The notes under the pieces are model-generated. The model was not told the DNA's origin, made no database searches, and was given only the letters and a program-made list of their open reading frames with translations. From Curtobacterium citreum (GTDB lineage Bacteria; Actinomycetota; Actinomycetes; Actinomycetales; Microbacteriaceae), in the NCBI RefSeq assembly GCF_006715175.1, contig NZ_VFMQ01000001.1, positions 2,976,001 through 3,040,000 of the forward strand: a DNA stretch of 64,000 nt. The letters run 5' to 3'. Below, in pieces: positions 24,698 to 34,298 of the stretch. Position 1 is the first letter of the stretch, and each line of letters starts with the position of its first letter. The translations under genes were made by a program, and so were the position numbers.

Positions 24698-27112
24698 CTA
24701 CGCCGGCCGGCGCCGCCGGCCCTCGTGCGACCAGGCCGACGACGGCAGCAGGCTCGGCGGCAACAGCCGCGACCGGACCACCCGCCCACGGGACACCGAT
24801 GCGTCCAGGGCGACCCGTGCCTCCAGGACGGCACGGAGGAGCGCGTCCCGGTCCACCGCAGCCGCACCGTCGGCGGCGAACCGCTCGACGTCGACCGCGT
24901 CGACCACCGTGGTCAGGTGCGGCAGCACCGTGCCGGGCAGGCGACCCGAGAGCCGACCGAGCACCGCCCGGGCGGTCCGTGCGGCCGCAGCGGCGTCGTC
25001 CGGCGGCGCCGCTCCGGGTGCGAGCCCGTGGTCGGCGACGTCGTCGAGGACCTCACGCCAGGCTTGCAGCGCCGGCGACCGCCCGATGCGGACCGCGGCG
25101 AGCCGACGGCGGCGGCGGACTGCCCGGACGACCGAGGGCGAGGCGAGCAGGACGAGCGCGAGGGCCACCCCGACCGCGAGCCCGAGGGCGCCCGTGCCGG
25201 TACTGCTGCCGGGCGCCGCGGCACCGGGGGCTGCGGACGCCGAGGGCGTGGGGGTCGGTGATGCCTCTGCCGGGGCAGTCTCGCCGGGTGCGGGCAGCGG
25301 GGTCTGCGGGTCGGCCGGGGCGGGCGTCGCCGAGGACCCGGTGGACGGCTGCGCGGCGGCGTCGGAGTCCGGGGTCGGCTCGAACGAGACCCAGCCGGCA
25401 CCGCGGATGTACAGCTCGGGCCACGAGTGCAGCTGCCGGTTCGTGACCGTGTACTCGCCGTCGTCGGTCTGCTGCGGGTTCGCCCGGTAGCCGACCGCGA
25501 TGCGCGAGGGGATCCCGAGCGTCCGGGCCATCACCGCCATCGACGAGGCGAAGTGCACGCAGTAGCCCTCGCGGACGCGCAGGAACGTGTCGATCACGCG
25601 CATGTTGTCGCCGTCGTAGCCCTGTTCGACGGGCGCGGTCTCGGAGTACGTGAACAGGTCGCTCCGGAACCACTGCTCGAGCGCCCGGGCCTGTTCGTAG
25701 TCGGTCGTCGCACCACCGGCCACGCGGCGGGCGGTCGACGCGATGTCCTTCGGCAGGTCGTCCGGCAGCGACAGGTCGGTGCGGAGCTGGGCGCGGCTCG
25801 GCGCCTGGAACCCCCGACCGTCGGCGCGACCGAGCAGCCCCGAGGACGCGATCGCGTCGAGGTACTCCCCCGACGAGGTCGAGGCGCCGTAGACCTCGTA
25901 CGTCGAGCCCCGCTGGGTCGTCGGCCCCGTCGACCGGATGGTGTTCGAGTCGCCCATCCAGCGCCAGCTCGCCAGGTCCAGGTTCGTCGACCTGGACTGC
26001 ACCGACACCGCCCCGGAGGGCACCGGCAGGTAGTTGCTCGACAGTCCGGTCACCCGGATGGTCACGTCGCCCCGGCTCGCCAGGCGCGGGTTGACCCCGA
26101 CCGCGAACTGCTGCTGGTCGGCGGTGTCCGACGTGCTGGCGTCCGAGACGGTGGGGACCCAGTCCCCGGAGCCGAACTCGTCCAGGTCGGCGAGCTTGAG
26201 GTACTCCGGCCGGCCGTCGGCCGAGCGGTACTGCAGTACCTCGAGTTCGTTCGGCTGGCGCAGGTCCTGGCCGAGCTGCAGCAGGGTGCCCGGGCGGCCC
26301 GGCTGGATCGGCGACTGCAGTGCCCCGGTCACCCCCGACAGCCAGCTCGCGTTGAGCGGCACGACGACGGGGAGCCCGACGGCCACGACGAGTCCGATCG
26401 CCCCGACGACCGCGGCCGGGAACGCGCGTTGCACCGGCCGGACCGACAGCCACAGCAGGCCGAGGAACGCGATGCCGACCAGGACGACGAGCACGGGCGA
26501 CGCCGGCTGGCCGGTGATGACGCCCGGGACGACGAGCACGACGAGCGCCGGCACGGCGGCGAGGGCGACGGTCGGGGCGATCGCGGCGAGGAAGAGCGAC
26601 ACCCCGGCGACCCAGCCGATCGCGACCGTCACGACGAGCCGGATCGCGTCGGTCTGCGGGAGCGGCGCCGGGTTCAGGCGGATGGCCGCCAGGGCCTCGC
26701 CGAGCGCACCGTCGCGGTCGAGCCACCCGAGCGGCGACAGGTCGTTCAGCACGGCCGCGGCGCACGAGCCGAGGACCAGCGTCGCGACGAGCGCGATGAA
26801 CCGGACGCCGGGAGCCCGTCGACGGACGACCAACATCACGGCGACGAGCACGGCGGTGAAGACCACACCGGACAGCCACCACTGCGCGCCCTGCACGAGC
26901 GGCCGCATGGCGAGCGCGGCGACGATCACGGGGACGGGGGCCAGCGCGACGATCCAGGCGCTCGGGGCATCGCTCCGTGTGGCGGGCTCGCGGCCGTCGG
27001 CAGCCCCGCCCCAGCCCGACCGGTCCGGCCGGTCGGCGACGGCGGTACCGCCACCGTCCTGCGGTCGGCGAGCGTCGTCGCGGCGGCCGGCGCCCCGACC
27101 CGTCCCGCTCAC
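24698..27112 (-). CDS. Membrane transglutaminase-like protein (TgpA-type)
   Basis: 804 residues from a GTG overlapping the DUF58 stop (GTGA). The order is a basic/acidic N-terminal tail, six or so membrane helices (about 50-245), an extracellular transglutaminase-like domain, a Pro/Ala/Ser linker, one more helix (LGLAVGVALALVLL) and a cytoplasmic tail. The catalytic Cys is in REGYCVHFASSMAVMA (about 520), the His in RQLHSWPELYI (about 562), followed by FEPTPD with the Asp. With MoxR and DUF58 upstream it forms the common actinobacterial MoxR-DUF58-transglutaminase operon, thought to act at the cell envelope. Confidence 0.9.
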   Translation of the reverse strand: MSGTGRGAGRRDDARRPQDGGGTAVADRPDRSGWGGAADGREPATRSDAPSAWIVALAPVPVIVAALAMRPLVQGAQWWLSGVVFTAVLVAVMLVVRRRAPGVRFIALVATLVLGSCAAAVLNDLSPLGWLDRDGALGEALAAIRLNPAPLPQTDAIRLVVTVAIGWVAGVSLFLAAIAPTVALAAVPALVVLVVPGVITGQPASPVLVVLVGIAFLGLLWLSVRPVQRAFPAAVVGAIGLVVAVGLPVVVPLNASWLSGVTGALQSPIQPGRPGTLLQLGQDLRQPNELEVLQYRSADGRPEYLKLADLDEFGSGDWVPTVSDASTSDTADQQQFAVGVNPRLASRGDVTIRVTGLSSNYLPVPSGAVSVQSRSTNLDLASWRWMGDSNTIRSTGPTTQRGSTYEVYGASTSSGEYLDAIASSGLLGRADGRGFQAPSRAQLRTDLSLPDDLPKDIASTARRVAGGATTDYEQARALEQWFRSDLFTYSETAPVEQGYDGDNMRVIDTFLRVREGYCVHFASSMAVMARTLGIPSRIAVGYRANPQQTDDGEYTVTNRQLHSWPELYIRGAGWVSFEPTPDSDAAAQPSTGSSATPAPADPQTPLPAPGETAPAEASPTPTPSASAAPGAAAPGSSTGTGALGLAVGVALALVLLASPSVVRAVRRRRRLAAVRIGRSPALQAWREVLDDVADHGLAPGAAPPDDAAAAARTARAVLGRLSGRLPGTVLPHLTTVVDAVDVERFAADGAAAVDRDALLRAVLEARVALDASVSRGRVVRSRLLPPSLLPSSAWSHEGRRRRPA

Positions 27113-28431
27113 CGGACGCTCCCGGGAGCGTGCGCGCCCGTGACCGGCACGACGAGCGTCCGCCAGCCGCCACGGTCGAGGATGCCGCGCACCACCGGCT
27201 CCGGCGGCACGATCGTCGCGAGGATGCCCCGGCTCGACCCGCTCGTCCGCGACACGAGCTCGGCCGCCTGCTCCGCGGTGCAGTGGCCGGTGACCACGGC
27301 CGTCATGCCGTGCACGTCCCGGCCGCGGACGTCCGGCAGGACCTCGGTCACGTCGCGGGCATCGGAGCGGAGCCGGACGTCGGCGAGCCCGACGAGCACG
27401 TCGGTCAGACTGCCGGCGTCCCCCGCGTGCCGGGTGTTCCCCGCGGCGCCGTCGCTCACGAGCAGCACGCGGGACGTCCGCGCGCTCAGGGCACGAGCGA
27501 CACTGGCGGCCACGACGACGGCGTGCTCGAACGCCGCGTCGCCACCGAGGTCGGACAGCTCGGCGAGGTCGTCGCGGCCGAGCCGCTGGTACGACTCGCG
27601 GCGGACGTCGAGCGCGATGACGGCCTCCGGCGGCTGCGCCTGGGTCGTCTGCCGCACGTGCAGTTCGCCCCGTCGGGCGCTCTGCCCCCAGTGCACCCGG
27701 CGGATCGGGTCGCCCTGGCGGTAGGGCCGCAGCTCGCTGTCGTCCGCCGATCCGCCCTGGCCGACCCGGCCCTCGTCGGCGGAGACCGCCCCGGCGAGGG
27801 CGCCGGTGTCGATCGCAGCGAGCGGGGTCGACGCCGGCACGACGACGATCTCCTCCGCCGGGACGACGGGCCGGTCGATGCGGAGCAGGCCGAACGGGTC
27901 CTCGACCCGGATCGTCACCGGGCCGACCAGCGTCCGGCCCCGGTGCATCGCGAGCGCCTCGACGTCGAGCACGGCCGGCGGCTCGTGCGGTCCGACGAGG
28001 GCGTAGGTCTCGGCCTCGGACACACTGGCGAAGGTGTCGTCGAGCTGTTCACGGACGAGCAGTCGCGTCCGTGGACCGATCGGCAGCGAGGTCCCGCGGA
28101 GCGTGATCCGCTCCCGGTAGACCTCGCCGACCTGGACGACCCCCCGCGCGGTGCTGCGGGTCGCACGGAGCGGTGCCGCGACGACCAGGGCCATCACGAC
28201 CCCGAGCACGAGCAGCACGAGCAGGAGCAGCCCCGCGGACACGGCGATGCTCGTCGTGGCGACGAGCCCGCCGACGGTCAGCCCGAGCCCGGACGCGAGC
28301 ACCGTCCACCCCCGCGCGGTCGGCCGGGGGAACGGGGTGCGGCGGAGCAGTGCCGTCCCGCGGCGGCCGTACCGGAGCGCCCGCGACCGCACCGCGCCGG
28401 CGCGCAGCGCGAGCGGCGCGGGCCCGGGCAT
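27109..28431 (-). CDS. DUF58 / VWA-like domain protein
   Basis: 440 residues. Two adjacent membrane helices near residues 45-90 are followed by a domain with the DUF58 signature ELRPYRQGDPIRRVHWGQSA (about 236-255). DUF58 proteins belong to the von Willebrand A-like clan and work with MoxR ATPases. Its ATG shares one base with the MoxR stop (TGATG), so the operon is tightly coupled. Confidence 0.9.
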   Translation of the reverse strand: MPGPAPLALRAGAVRSRALRYGRRGTALLRRTPFPRPTARGWTVLASGLGLTVGGLVATTSIAVSAGLLLLVLLVLGVVMALVVAAPLRATRSTARGVVQVGEVYRERITLRGTSLPIGPRTRLLVREQLDDTFASVSEAETYALVGPHEPPAVLDVEALAMHRGRTLVGPVTIRVEDPFGLLRIDRPVVPAEEIVVVPASTPLAAIDTGALAGAVSADEGRVGQGGSADDSELRPYRQGDPIRRVHWGQSARRGELHVRQTTQAQPPEAVIALDVRRESYQRLGRDDLAELSDLGGDAAFEHAVVVAASVARALSARTSRVLLVSDGAAGNTRHAGDAGSLTDVLVGLADVRLRSDARDVTEVLPDVRGRDVHGMTAVVTGHCTAEQAAELVSRTSGSSRGILATIVPPEPVVRGILDRGGWRTLVVPVTGAHAPGSVR

Positions 28432-29423
28432 CAGGAGTGGACCGGCGCCGCGGTGAACGGCACGGCGGTGTCGGAGACGATCCGCACGACGATCTCACGG
28501 GCGGTGTCGTCACCGGACCCGCCGAGACCACGGGCGACCGGCACCAGGCGGTGCGCGAGCACCACCGGGGCGAGCCGCGCGACGTCGTCCGGTGTGACGA
28601 ACGGCCGGCCGGCGAGGGCGGCGTGCGCGCGGGCGGCCTGCGCGAGGTGCAGCGTGGCACGCGGGCTCGCCCCGAGCACGAGGTCGGGGTGTGACCGGGT
28701 GGCCCGGACGATCGCGACGATGTACGCCTCGACGTCGGGCGCGACGTGCACCGCCCGCACGGCGTGCACCACCGCGCGGAGCGTCCCGACGTCGACGATC
28801 GGACGGAGCGACGAGAGCGGGTCGCGGACGCCGCGGTGCGCGAGCATGTTCCGCTCGGCGTCGGCGCTCGGGTAGCCCATCGCGATGCGCGCCATGAAGC
28901 GGTCGCGCTGCGCCTCCGGCAACGGGTACGTGCCCTCCATGTCGATGGGGTTCTGGGTCGCGACGATCATGAACGGCGACTCGAGCTGCCGCGTCACGCC
29001 GTCGACCGTCACCTGCGACTCCGCCATCGCCTCGAGCAGTGCCGACTGGGTCTTCGGGCTCGTGCGGTTGATCTCGTCGCCGATCACGACGTTCGCGAAG
29101 ACGGGTCCGGGCGAGAACCGGAAGGTGCCGGACGACTGGTCGTAGATGTTCACGCCGGTGACGTCCGACGGCAGCATGTCCGAGGTGAACTGGATGCGGT
29201 TCACGGAGCCGCCGACCGACGCCCCGAGGGCCTTCGCGAGCACGGTCTTGCCGACACCGGGGACGTCCTCGACGAGCAGGTGCCCCTCGGCGAGCATCAC
29301 CATGAGGGCGGTGCGGATCGCATCGACCTTGCCGTCGACGACGGTCGAGACAGCCGCGACGACGTCGTCGCCGACGGCGCGGACGTGCTCGATCGGGAAG
29401 GCGGGGTCGGTCGGGTCCGGCAC
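28431..29423 (-). CDS. MoxR-family AAA+ ATPase
   Basis: 330 residues from a GTG with GAGGAG 7 nt upstream. Walker A is in VEDVPGVGKTVLAKAL (about 52-67), Walker B in VVIGDEINR (about 113), sensor 1 in IVATQNP, and the C-terminal lid follows. MoxR ATPases act as chaperones that mature or activate partner proteins, here probably the DUF58 and transglutaminase proteins encoded downstream. Confidence 0.93.
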   Translation of the reverse strand: MPDPTDPAFPIEHVRAVGDDVVAAVSTVVDGKVDAIRTALMVMLAEGHLLVEDVPGVGKTVLAKALGASVGGSVNRIQFTSDMLPSDVTGVNIYDQSSGTFRFSPGPVFANVVIGDEINRTSPKTQSALLEAMAESQVTVDGVTRQLESPFMIVATQNPIDMEGTYPLPEAQRDRFMARIAMGYPSADAERNMLAHRGVRDPLSSLRPIVDVGTLRAVVHAVRAVHVAPDVEAYIVAIVRATRSHPDLVLGASPRATLHLAQAARAHAALAGRPFVTPDDVARLAPVVLAHRLVPVARGLGGSGDDTAREIVVRIVSDTAVPFTAAPVHS

Positions 29424-29456
29424 GCGGGCCTCCTCGTCTCGGGACAGGTGTCGTGC

Positions 29457-29462
29457 ATGCTA
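29457..29462 (-). promoter_or_regulatory. Candidate -10 box of the MoxR operon
   Basis: The minus strand reads TAGCAT 34 bp before the GTG, leaving a short leader that holds the GAGGAG ribosome site. No clear -35 is visible. Confidence 0.35.
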
Positions 29463-29557
29463 CAACGGCGCGGTGACAGCCACCGGAGGATGCGTCACCG
29501 GTCATCCGGAGGACACATCGGGGCGTTCCGGCGGGCGGCCGTGGTCGCGTCCACCAC

Positions 29558-29601
29558 CGGACGGGAGGCACGTGGCGGCGCCGCCACGTGCCTCCCGTCC
29601 G
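29558..29601. repeat. 22-bp-arm palindrome, repeat family member
   Basis: Arms 29558-29579 and 29580-29601 are exact inverted copies with no spacer (CGGACGGGAGGCACGTGGCG, then GC). The core differs from the 10351 and 57024 copies only at two positions in the middle (CA for AT). It lies 13 bp after the sugar isomerase stop, a terminator position. Confidence 0.8.
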
Positions 29602-29614
29602 CCCTGTGGTCACG

Positions 29615-30622
29615 TCATCCGGTCTGCGCGACGCGGGCCGCCTCCGCGGCCCGGAGGACCTCGGCCGCGACGGCGACCCCCTCCTCGCGACCGAGCTCGG
29701 TGTCCTCGTGCTCGATGTTGACGAGCATGTCCGGGTCGACCGCGTGCAGGGCCTCGAGGAACGCCGTCCAGTACGCCGTCGGGTGCCCCTTGCCGAGCGC
29801 GACGAAGTCCCAGGCGGACGGTGTCGGCCACGCGTTCGCCCACTCGTCCCCGCCGAGGTTCGTCCGCGGCTCGTCCGGCGACAGCCGCCGGAACGAGTTG
29901 TCGAGCACGCCGTTCAGCGCGACGGCGGGGTTCACCCGGACGTCCTTGGCCGCGGCGTGCACGACGAGCGGTCCGAGCTCGCAGACCACGGCGACCGGGT
30001 CCATCTGCTGCCAGAACAGGTGTGACGCGTCGAGCTCGACCCCGACGTTCGTCAGGCCGCCGCGATCGACGAGCTCGCGGATCGTGGCGACGTTGAACAC
30101 GAGGTTCTGGGGGTGGAGCTCGAGGGCGACGGTCACGCCGTGCTCCCGCGCCAGGGCGTCGATCTCCTGCCAGAACGGCACGGCCACGCTCCACTGGTGC
30201 TCGAGCACGTCGAGCGCCGCGGAGTTCCAGGCGTTCACGACCCAGTTCGGCCGGGTGCCGCCGGGCTCCCCCGCCGGCAGGCCGGACATCGTGACGACCC
30301 GGGTCTGGCCGAGTCGCGCCGCGAGTCGGATGCTGCGACGGACGTCCTCGGCGTGCGCGGGACCGATCACGGGGTCGGGGTGCAGCGGGTTGCCGTTGCA
30401 GTTCAGTCCGGCGATCTCGACGCCGGTGCCGTCGAACTGCGCGAGGAAGGCGTCCCGCGCACCGTCGTCGACCAGGATCGCGTCGACGTCCGGCACGTGC
30501 ACCGGGGGCAGGAACCCGCCGGTGTTCAGCTCGATGCCGGTGAGGCCGTTCTCGGCGACCACCCGGAGCGCGTCGGCGAGCGGCCGGTCGTGCAGGATCG
30601 CGCCGTAGAGCCCGAGCTTCAT
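29615..30622 (-). CDS. Sugar phosphate isomerase/epimerase (TIM barrel)
   Basis: 335 residues, ATG overlapping the dehydrogenase stop (ATGA). Metal-site regions are VALELHPQNLVF (about 166), VGVELDASHLFW (about 198), VVHAAAKDVRV (about 225) and LVNIEHEDTELG (about 303), as expected for the xylose isomerase-like AP_endonuc_2 fold. Together with the upstream Gfo/Idh/MocA gene and the divergent LacI repressor it forms a sugar or inositol catabolic unit, parallel to the pair at 11932-14024 but not closely similar. Confidence 0.88.
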   Translation of the reverse strand: MKLGLYGAILHDRPLADALRVVAENGLTGIELNTGGFLPPVHVPDVDAILVDDGARDAFLAQFDGTGVEIAGLNCNGNPLHPDPVIGPAHAEDVRRSIRLAARLGQTRVVTMSGLPAGEPGGTRPNWVVNAWNSAALDVLEHQWSVAVPFWQEIDALAREHGVTVALELHPQNLVFNVATIRELVDRGGLTNVGVELDASHLFWQQMDPVAVVCELGPLVVHAAAKDVRVNPAVALNGVLDNSFRRLSPDEPRTNLGGDEWANAWPTPSAWDFVALGKGHPTAYWTAFLEALHAVDPDMLVNIEHEDTELGREEGVAVAAEVLRAAEAARVAQTG

Positions 30623-31824
30623 GCGTGCACCGCCTGCCGGACGGTCTGCGCCGCCCCGTCGGCCGCCGCGGAGCGGACCACCGCGTCGAGGACCTCCATG
30701 TTGTGCACGCCGTCGTCGAACGTGGCGTTCGCCGGCAGGGCGTCGGCTGCTCCGACGACCTCGTCGAGGAACGCGCGCGCCTGGTACTCGAACATCTGGT
30801 TCTGGCCCCAGCCGACCCCGGGAGCGTCCATCGCCATGCCCCCGGCGACGTAGGGGTGGTCGGGTCCGAGGACGACCTGCCGGTACCCGCCGGTCCGCGG
30901 TCCGTCGGACTGCAGGGCGAGCCCGATCTCGGACGGCCGCTCCTGGTCCCAGCGCGCCGAGCCGCGCTCGCAGAGGACGTCGACGACCAGGCCGTTCGGG
31001 TGCCCGGTCGCGACGCGGGACACCTCGAAGGTCCCGACCGCGGCGCCGTCACCCAGGCGCGCGACGAACGTGGCGTGGTCGTCGTTCGTGACCGTCGCCG
31101 TCTCGCCCGTCGTCGCGGCCTGCTGCCCGCGGAGCACTTTCCCCGCTGCGACGGGCCGTTCGGTGATCGCGGTCGTGAAGGCGCCTCCGCTGACGCTCGC
31201 GACCGGGCCGGCGAGGAACTCGGCGACGTACGCCAGGTGCGAGCCGACGTCGGCGAGTGCCCCGGTGCCGGGGATCCCGGTGAAGCGCCACGAGGACGGC
31301 ACGTCCGGCGAGGCGCCGTAGTCGGTCCAGTAGCGCCCGGCGACGTGCAGGACCCGGCCGAGCGTGCCGTCCTGCACGAGCTCGCGGATCGCGGCCAGCC
31401 CTGGGGCGCGTCGGTAGGTGAAGCCGACCCGGCCGAGCACGCCGGTCGCCACGGAGGCACGGGCGGCGTCCGCCATCGCGCGGGCGTCGTCGAGCGAGTC
31501 GGCCAGCGGCTTCTCGCACAGCACGTGCTTGCCCGCGGCGAGGAGCCCCTCGACGACCTCGCGGTGCAGGCGGTTCGCGACCACGACGCTCACGACGTCC
31601 ACGTCGTCGGCCGCGGCGATCGCCCGCCAGTCGGTGTCGTGCCGCTCGTACCCGAAGCGCCGCGACGCGGCGGCGGCGAGCGGTTCGTCCACGTCGCCGA
31701 CCGAGACGAGCCGCACAGGCGGCAGCGTCGGGGCGAAGAGGGAGGGGGCGTTCCGCCACGCCGCCATGTGGGCCTTGCCCGCCATGCCGGCGCCGATGAC
31801 GGCGACCCCGATGCTGTCGACCAT
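30619..31824 (-). CDS. Gfo/Idh/MocA-family dehydrogenase
   Basis: 401 residues, ATG preceded by AAGGAGAG at 7 nt. The Rossmann motif IGVAVIGAGMAGKAHMAAW starts at residue 5, and GKHVLCEKPLADSL (about 94-107) carries the EKP catalytic lysine. ADVGSHLAYVAEF marks the C-terminal domain. It probably oxidises a sugar or cyclitol with NAD. A perfect palindrome 38 bp upstream suggests control by the divergent LacI-type protein. Confidence 0.9.
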   Translation of the reverse strand: MVDSIGVAVIGAGMAGKAHMAAWRNAPSLFAPTLPPVRLVSVGDVDEPLAAAASRRFGYERHDTDWRAIAAADDVDVVSVVVANRLHREVVEGLLAAGKHVLCEKPLADSLDDARAMADAARASVATGVLGRVGFTYRRAPGLAAIRELVQDGTLGRVLHVAGRYWTDYGASPDVPSSWRFTGIPGTGALADVGSHLAYVAEFLAGPVASVSGGAFTTAITERPVAAGKVLRGQQAATTGETATVTNDDHATFVARLGDGAAVGTFEVSRVATGHPNGLVVDVLCERGSARWDQERPSEIGLALQSDGPRTGGYRQVVLGPDHPYVAGGMAMDAPGVGWGQNQMFEYQARAFLDEVVGAADALPANATFDDGVHNMEVLDAVVRSAAADGAAQTVRQAVHA

Positions 31825-31861
31825 GCGTGCTCTCCTTCGAGACGAGGTGGCTCCAACCGAT

Positions 31862-31877
31862 TCTGGAACGTTCCAGA
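31862..31877. promoter_or_regulatory. LacI-type operator
   Basis: TCTGGAACGTTCCAGA is a perfect 16-bp palindrome with the central CG typical of LacI/GalR operators. It lies between the dehydrogenase start at 31824 and the divergent LacI-family gene at 31929, so one bound repressor could control both. Confidence 0.8.
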
Positions 31878-31928
31878 CTCGTTGGCGGTACTGTAGCCCG
31901 AGCAGTCCATGTCCTGTCAAGGAGCCGC

Positions 31929-32930
31929 GTGTCCCCTCGCCCGCCGACGATCATCGACGTCGCCACACGCGCCGGCGTCTCGAAGTCCCTCGTCTCGATG
32001 GTGATGCGCGACGACCCGGGTGTCTCCCCCGCCCGGCGGTCCGCCGTCCTCGCCGCCGCGGCGGACCTGGGCTACCGGCCGAACCGGGCGGCCGCGATCC
32101 TCGCCGGCACCCGCACCAGGACGATCGGCGTCGTCGTCGACGACTTCCGGAATCCCTGGTACGTCCCGATGCTCGACGGCATCCGCGCGGCCCTCGCCCC
32201 GCACGGCCTGCGGCTGACGCTGGCCGACACCCGCGCGAACGAACACCTCGGTTCGTCGCCGCTCGACGACCTGCTGTCCCTGCGCGTCGACGGGGTGGTG
32301 CTCGCCGCCGAGGGCTTCGCCGACGCCGTCGTCCCGGCGGACGTCCCGGTCGTGGTCGCGGGCGAACGGGCGACCGTCCCGTCCGGCCTGGACGTGGTCG
32401 CCTCCGACGAGGCCGCCGGCGGCCGGTCCGCGACCGCTCACCTGCTCGAGCTGGGTCACCGGCACATCGTCCACGTCACCGGCTCGGGAGGCCCGGCTGC
32501 CGCCCGCCGCGCCGCCGCCGTCGAGCGGATGGTCGCCGCCGGCGTCACCCCCGTGGTCGTCGGCGACGGCCCCACCGCCGAGGCCACGGGCTACGAGGGC
32601 ACCCGTCGTGCGCTCGCGGAGCACCCGGACACGACGGCGGTGTTCGCCGCGAACGACGTCATGGCGATGGGCGCGATCGCGGCGGTCCGGGACGCCGGAC
32701 TCCGGGTCCCCGAGGACGTGTCGGTCATCGGGCACGACGAGACCCCGCTGGCGGGATCGCCCCTGGTGCGCCTGACGACGGTGGACCCGCACAACGACGA
32801 GGTCGGACGACTGGCGGCCGAGCGGCTCGTCCGGCTGATCGGGGCACCGACGCCGGACGCGGCACCGCTGCGCCTGCTCGTGCCGCCGTCGCTCGTCGTC
32901 CGGTCGACCACGGCGCCACCGCGGCCCTGA
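31929..32930 (+). CDS. LacI-family transcriptional repressor
   Basis: 333 residues from a GTG with AAGGAG just upstream. The HTH and hinge read TIIDVATRAGVSKSLVSMVM then PNRAAAILAG, followed by a periplasmic-binding-type sensor domain (TIGVVVDDFRNPWYVPMLDG, VFAANDVMAMGAIAAVRDAG, DVSVIGHDETPLA). The divergent arrangement and shared palindrome indicate local repression of the dehydrogenase-isomerase pair, relieved by the pathway sugar. Confidence 0.92.
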   Translation: MSPRPPTIIDVATRAGVSKSLVSMVMRDDPGVSPARRSAVLAAAADLGYRPNRAAAILAGTRTRTIGVVVDDFRNPWYVPMLDGIRAALAPHGLRLTLADTRANEHLGSSPLDDLLSLRVDGVVLAAEGFADAVVPADVPVVVAGERATVPSGLDVVASDEAAGGRSATAHLLELGHRHIVHVTGSGGPAAARRAAAVERMVAAGVTPVVVGDGPTAEATGYEGTRRALAEHPDTTAVFAANDVMAMGAIAAVRDAGLRVPEDVSVIGHDETPLAGSPLVRLTTVDPHNDEVGRLAAERLVRLIGAPTPDAAPLRLLVPPSLVVRSTTAPPRP

Positions 32931-32957
32931 GCCCTTGGTCAGTGCTGGCCCCGCCGA

Positions 32958-33953
32958 TCAGTCCGGCAGGGGCTGCGTCCCGAGGGACCAGAGCGCGACG
33001 CCGTGCAGCCCGAGCTCCCGGGCGAGCGCGACCCGTGCCCGGTAGGACCGCGCGTCCGACCAGTGCAGCGCACGGCCGTTCGCGAGGGCTGCGGACCACT
33101 CCCCGGTCCGGTCCGACCACCGCGCCCGGTCCCCCGCGAGGGTCCGCGCGTAGGCGGGCGACACCTGCCCAGCGTCGCCCCCACCCCAGACGTACCCGTA
33201 GCCCGCGACCCCGAGGTCGATCCGGTCGGCCGGCAGCCCCTCGCGCTCGGCCGCGACGACCACCCGCTCCGCCCACGGCAGCGCCCCGATCGTGCCCGGG
33301 TCGCTCCACGGCCCGTGCTCGTCGTAGGTCATGAGGACGAACCGGTCGACGTGCCGGGCGAGGGCGCGGAGGTCGTACCCCGTGTCGCGGAACCCCGCAG
33401 CTGAAATCGAAGCCATCACGGCCATCGAGACCTCGGCGTCGGGGCCGAGTTCGTCGTGCACGGCGTCGACGAGGACCGCGGCGAACGCCACGAGGCCGTC
33501 GCGGTCCCGGGCACGCAGGGACTCCAGGTCGACCTGCACGCCGTCGGAGCCGGTGCGCGATGCAGCCCGGGCGAGCTGCCGTGCGACGCGCTCGCGGTTC
33601 CCGGCGTCACCGAGGAGCGCCGTGCCGACCTCGGGCGAGAAATCGCCGAGCGCCTCCGAGTAGTTGCTCACGAGGAGCTCCGACCGGGCACCACCGCGGT
33701 CGGCCGCGCGCGCGAGGTCCCGCACGCCGTCGGGCACCGACCGGAGCCCCGACCCGTCCTCGGTCAGCGTGACGCCGTCGACGCCGATCGTCGCCGCGTG
33801 CTCGGTGGCTGCGGTGACCCGGTCGACCATGCCGGACCCGGGTTCGGCGTAGGCCTCGACGGCCGGCGCGCTCGACCCGGGCGCGGTCGCGCACCCGGCG
33901 AGCACGACGCCCGACAGGACGAGGACGACCGCGACACCTGACCGACGGAGCAC
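32958..33953 (-). CDS. Glycoside hydrolase family 18-like lipoprotein
   Basis: 331 residues from a GTG. A lipobox (VVLAGCATAP, Cys about 20) predicts lipid anchoring outside the cell. The GH18 catalytic motif appears as GSDGVQVDLESL (about residues 140-151), with the proton-donor Glu two residues after the Asp, and FVLMTYDEHGPWSDPG matches the later MTYD segment of YaaH/chitinase-like proteins. It probably cleaves N-acetylglucosamine-containing wall polymers. The protein is short for a chitinase and lacks visible binding modules. Confidence 0.82.
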   Translation of the reverse strand: MLRRSGVAVVLVLSGVVLAGCATAPGSSAPAVEAYAEPGSGMVDRVTAATEHAATIGVDGVTLTEDGSGLRSVPDGVRDLARAADRGGARSELLVSNYSEALGDFSPEVGTALLGDAGNRERVARQLARAASRTGSDGVQVDLESLRARDRDGLVAFAAVLVDAVHDELGPDAEVSMAVMASISAAGFRDTGYDLRALARHVDRFVLMTYDEHGPWSDPGTIGALPWAERVVVAAEREGLPADRIDLGVAGYGYVWGGGDAGQVSPAYARTLAGDRARWSDRTGEWSAALANGRALHWSDARSYRARVALARELGLHGVALWSLGTQPLPD

Positions 33954-34018
33954 GCCGCTTACGGTAGCCGACGGCCGGACGCGGGGCGTGCCACCCGTCC
34001 GGTGGCGGCCGCAGGCGG

Positions 34019-34087
34019 GCGAGACGCCGCCAGGCGAGCGAGACGCCGCCCTGTTCGACACCGTGTCGCCACATCGGCGGCGTCTCG
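34019..34087. repeat. Direct and inverted GCGAGACGCCGCC copies
   Basis: GCGAGACGCCGCC occurs at 34019-34031 and 34038-34050; its complement GGCGGCGTCTCG lies at 34076-34087 and a shorter GGCGTCTCG near 34099. The second copy and its complement can form a 12-bp stem, with a small CGACAC/GTGTCG hairpin inside. The stretch 33954-34230 holds no gene that I can support. Confidence 0.7.
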
Positions 34088-34298
34088 GCAGATCCGGGGC
34101 GTCTCGTGGGACGGGGCGCGAATGGCCGAGTCAGCGTCACGGCCCAGCCACGCAGCTCTCACGGGCATCCGATCGGCGGCAGGGCCTCGGTCGTGACTAA
34201 GCCACGGTCGAGACTCAAACCGTGGCTACGGGACTGCTGCAGGTTTGGTTGACTCCTGACAGGTAGGGGCACTGGTTCCTGCTGGAAGGATGTGCGCC

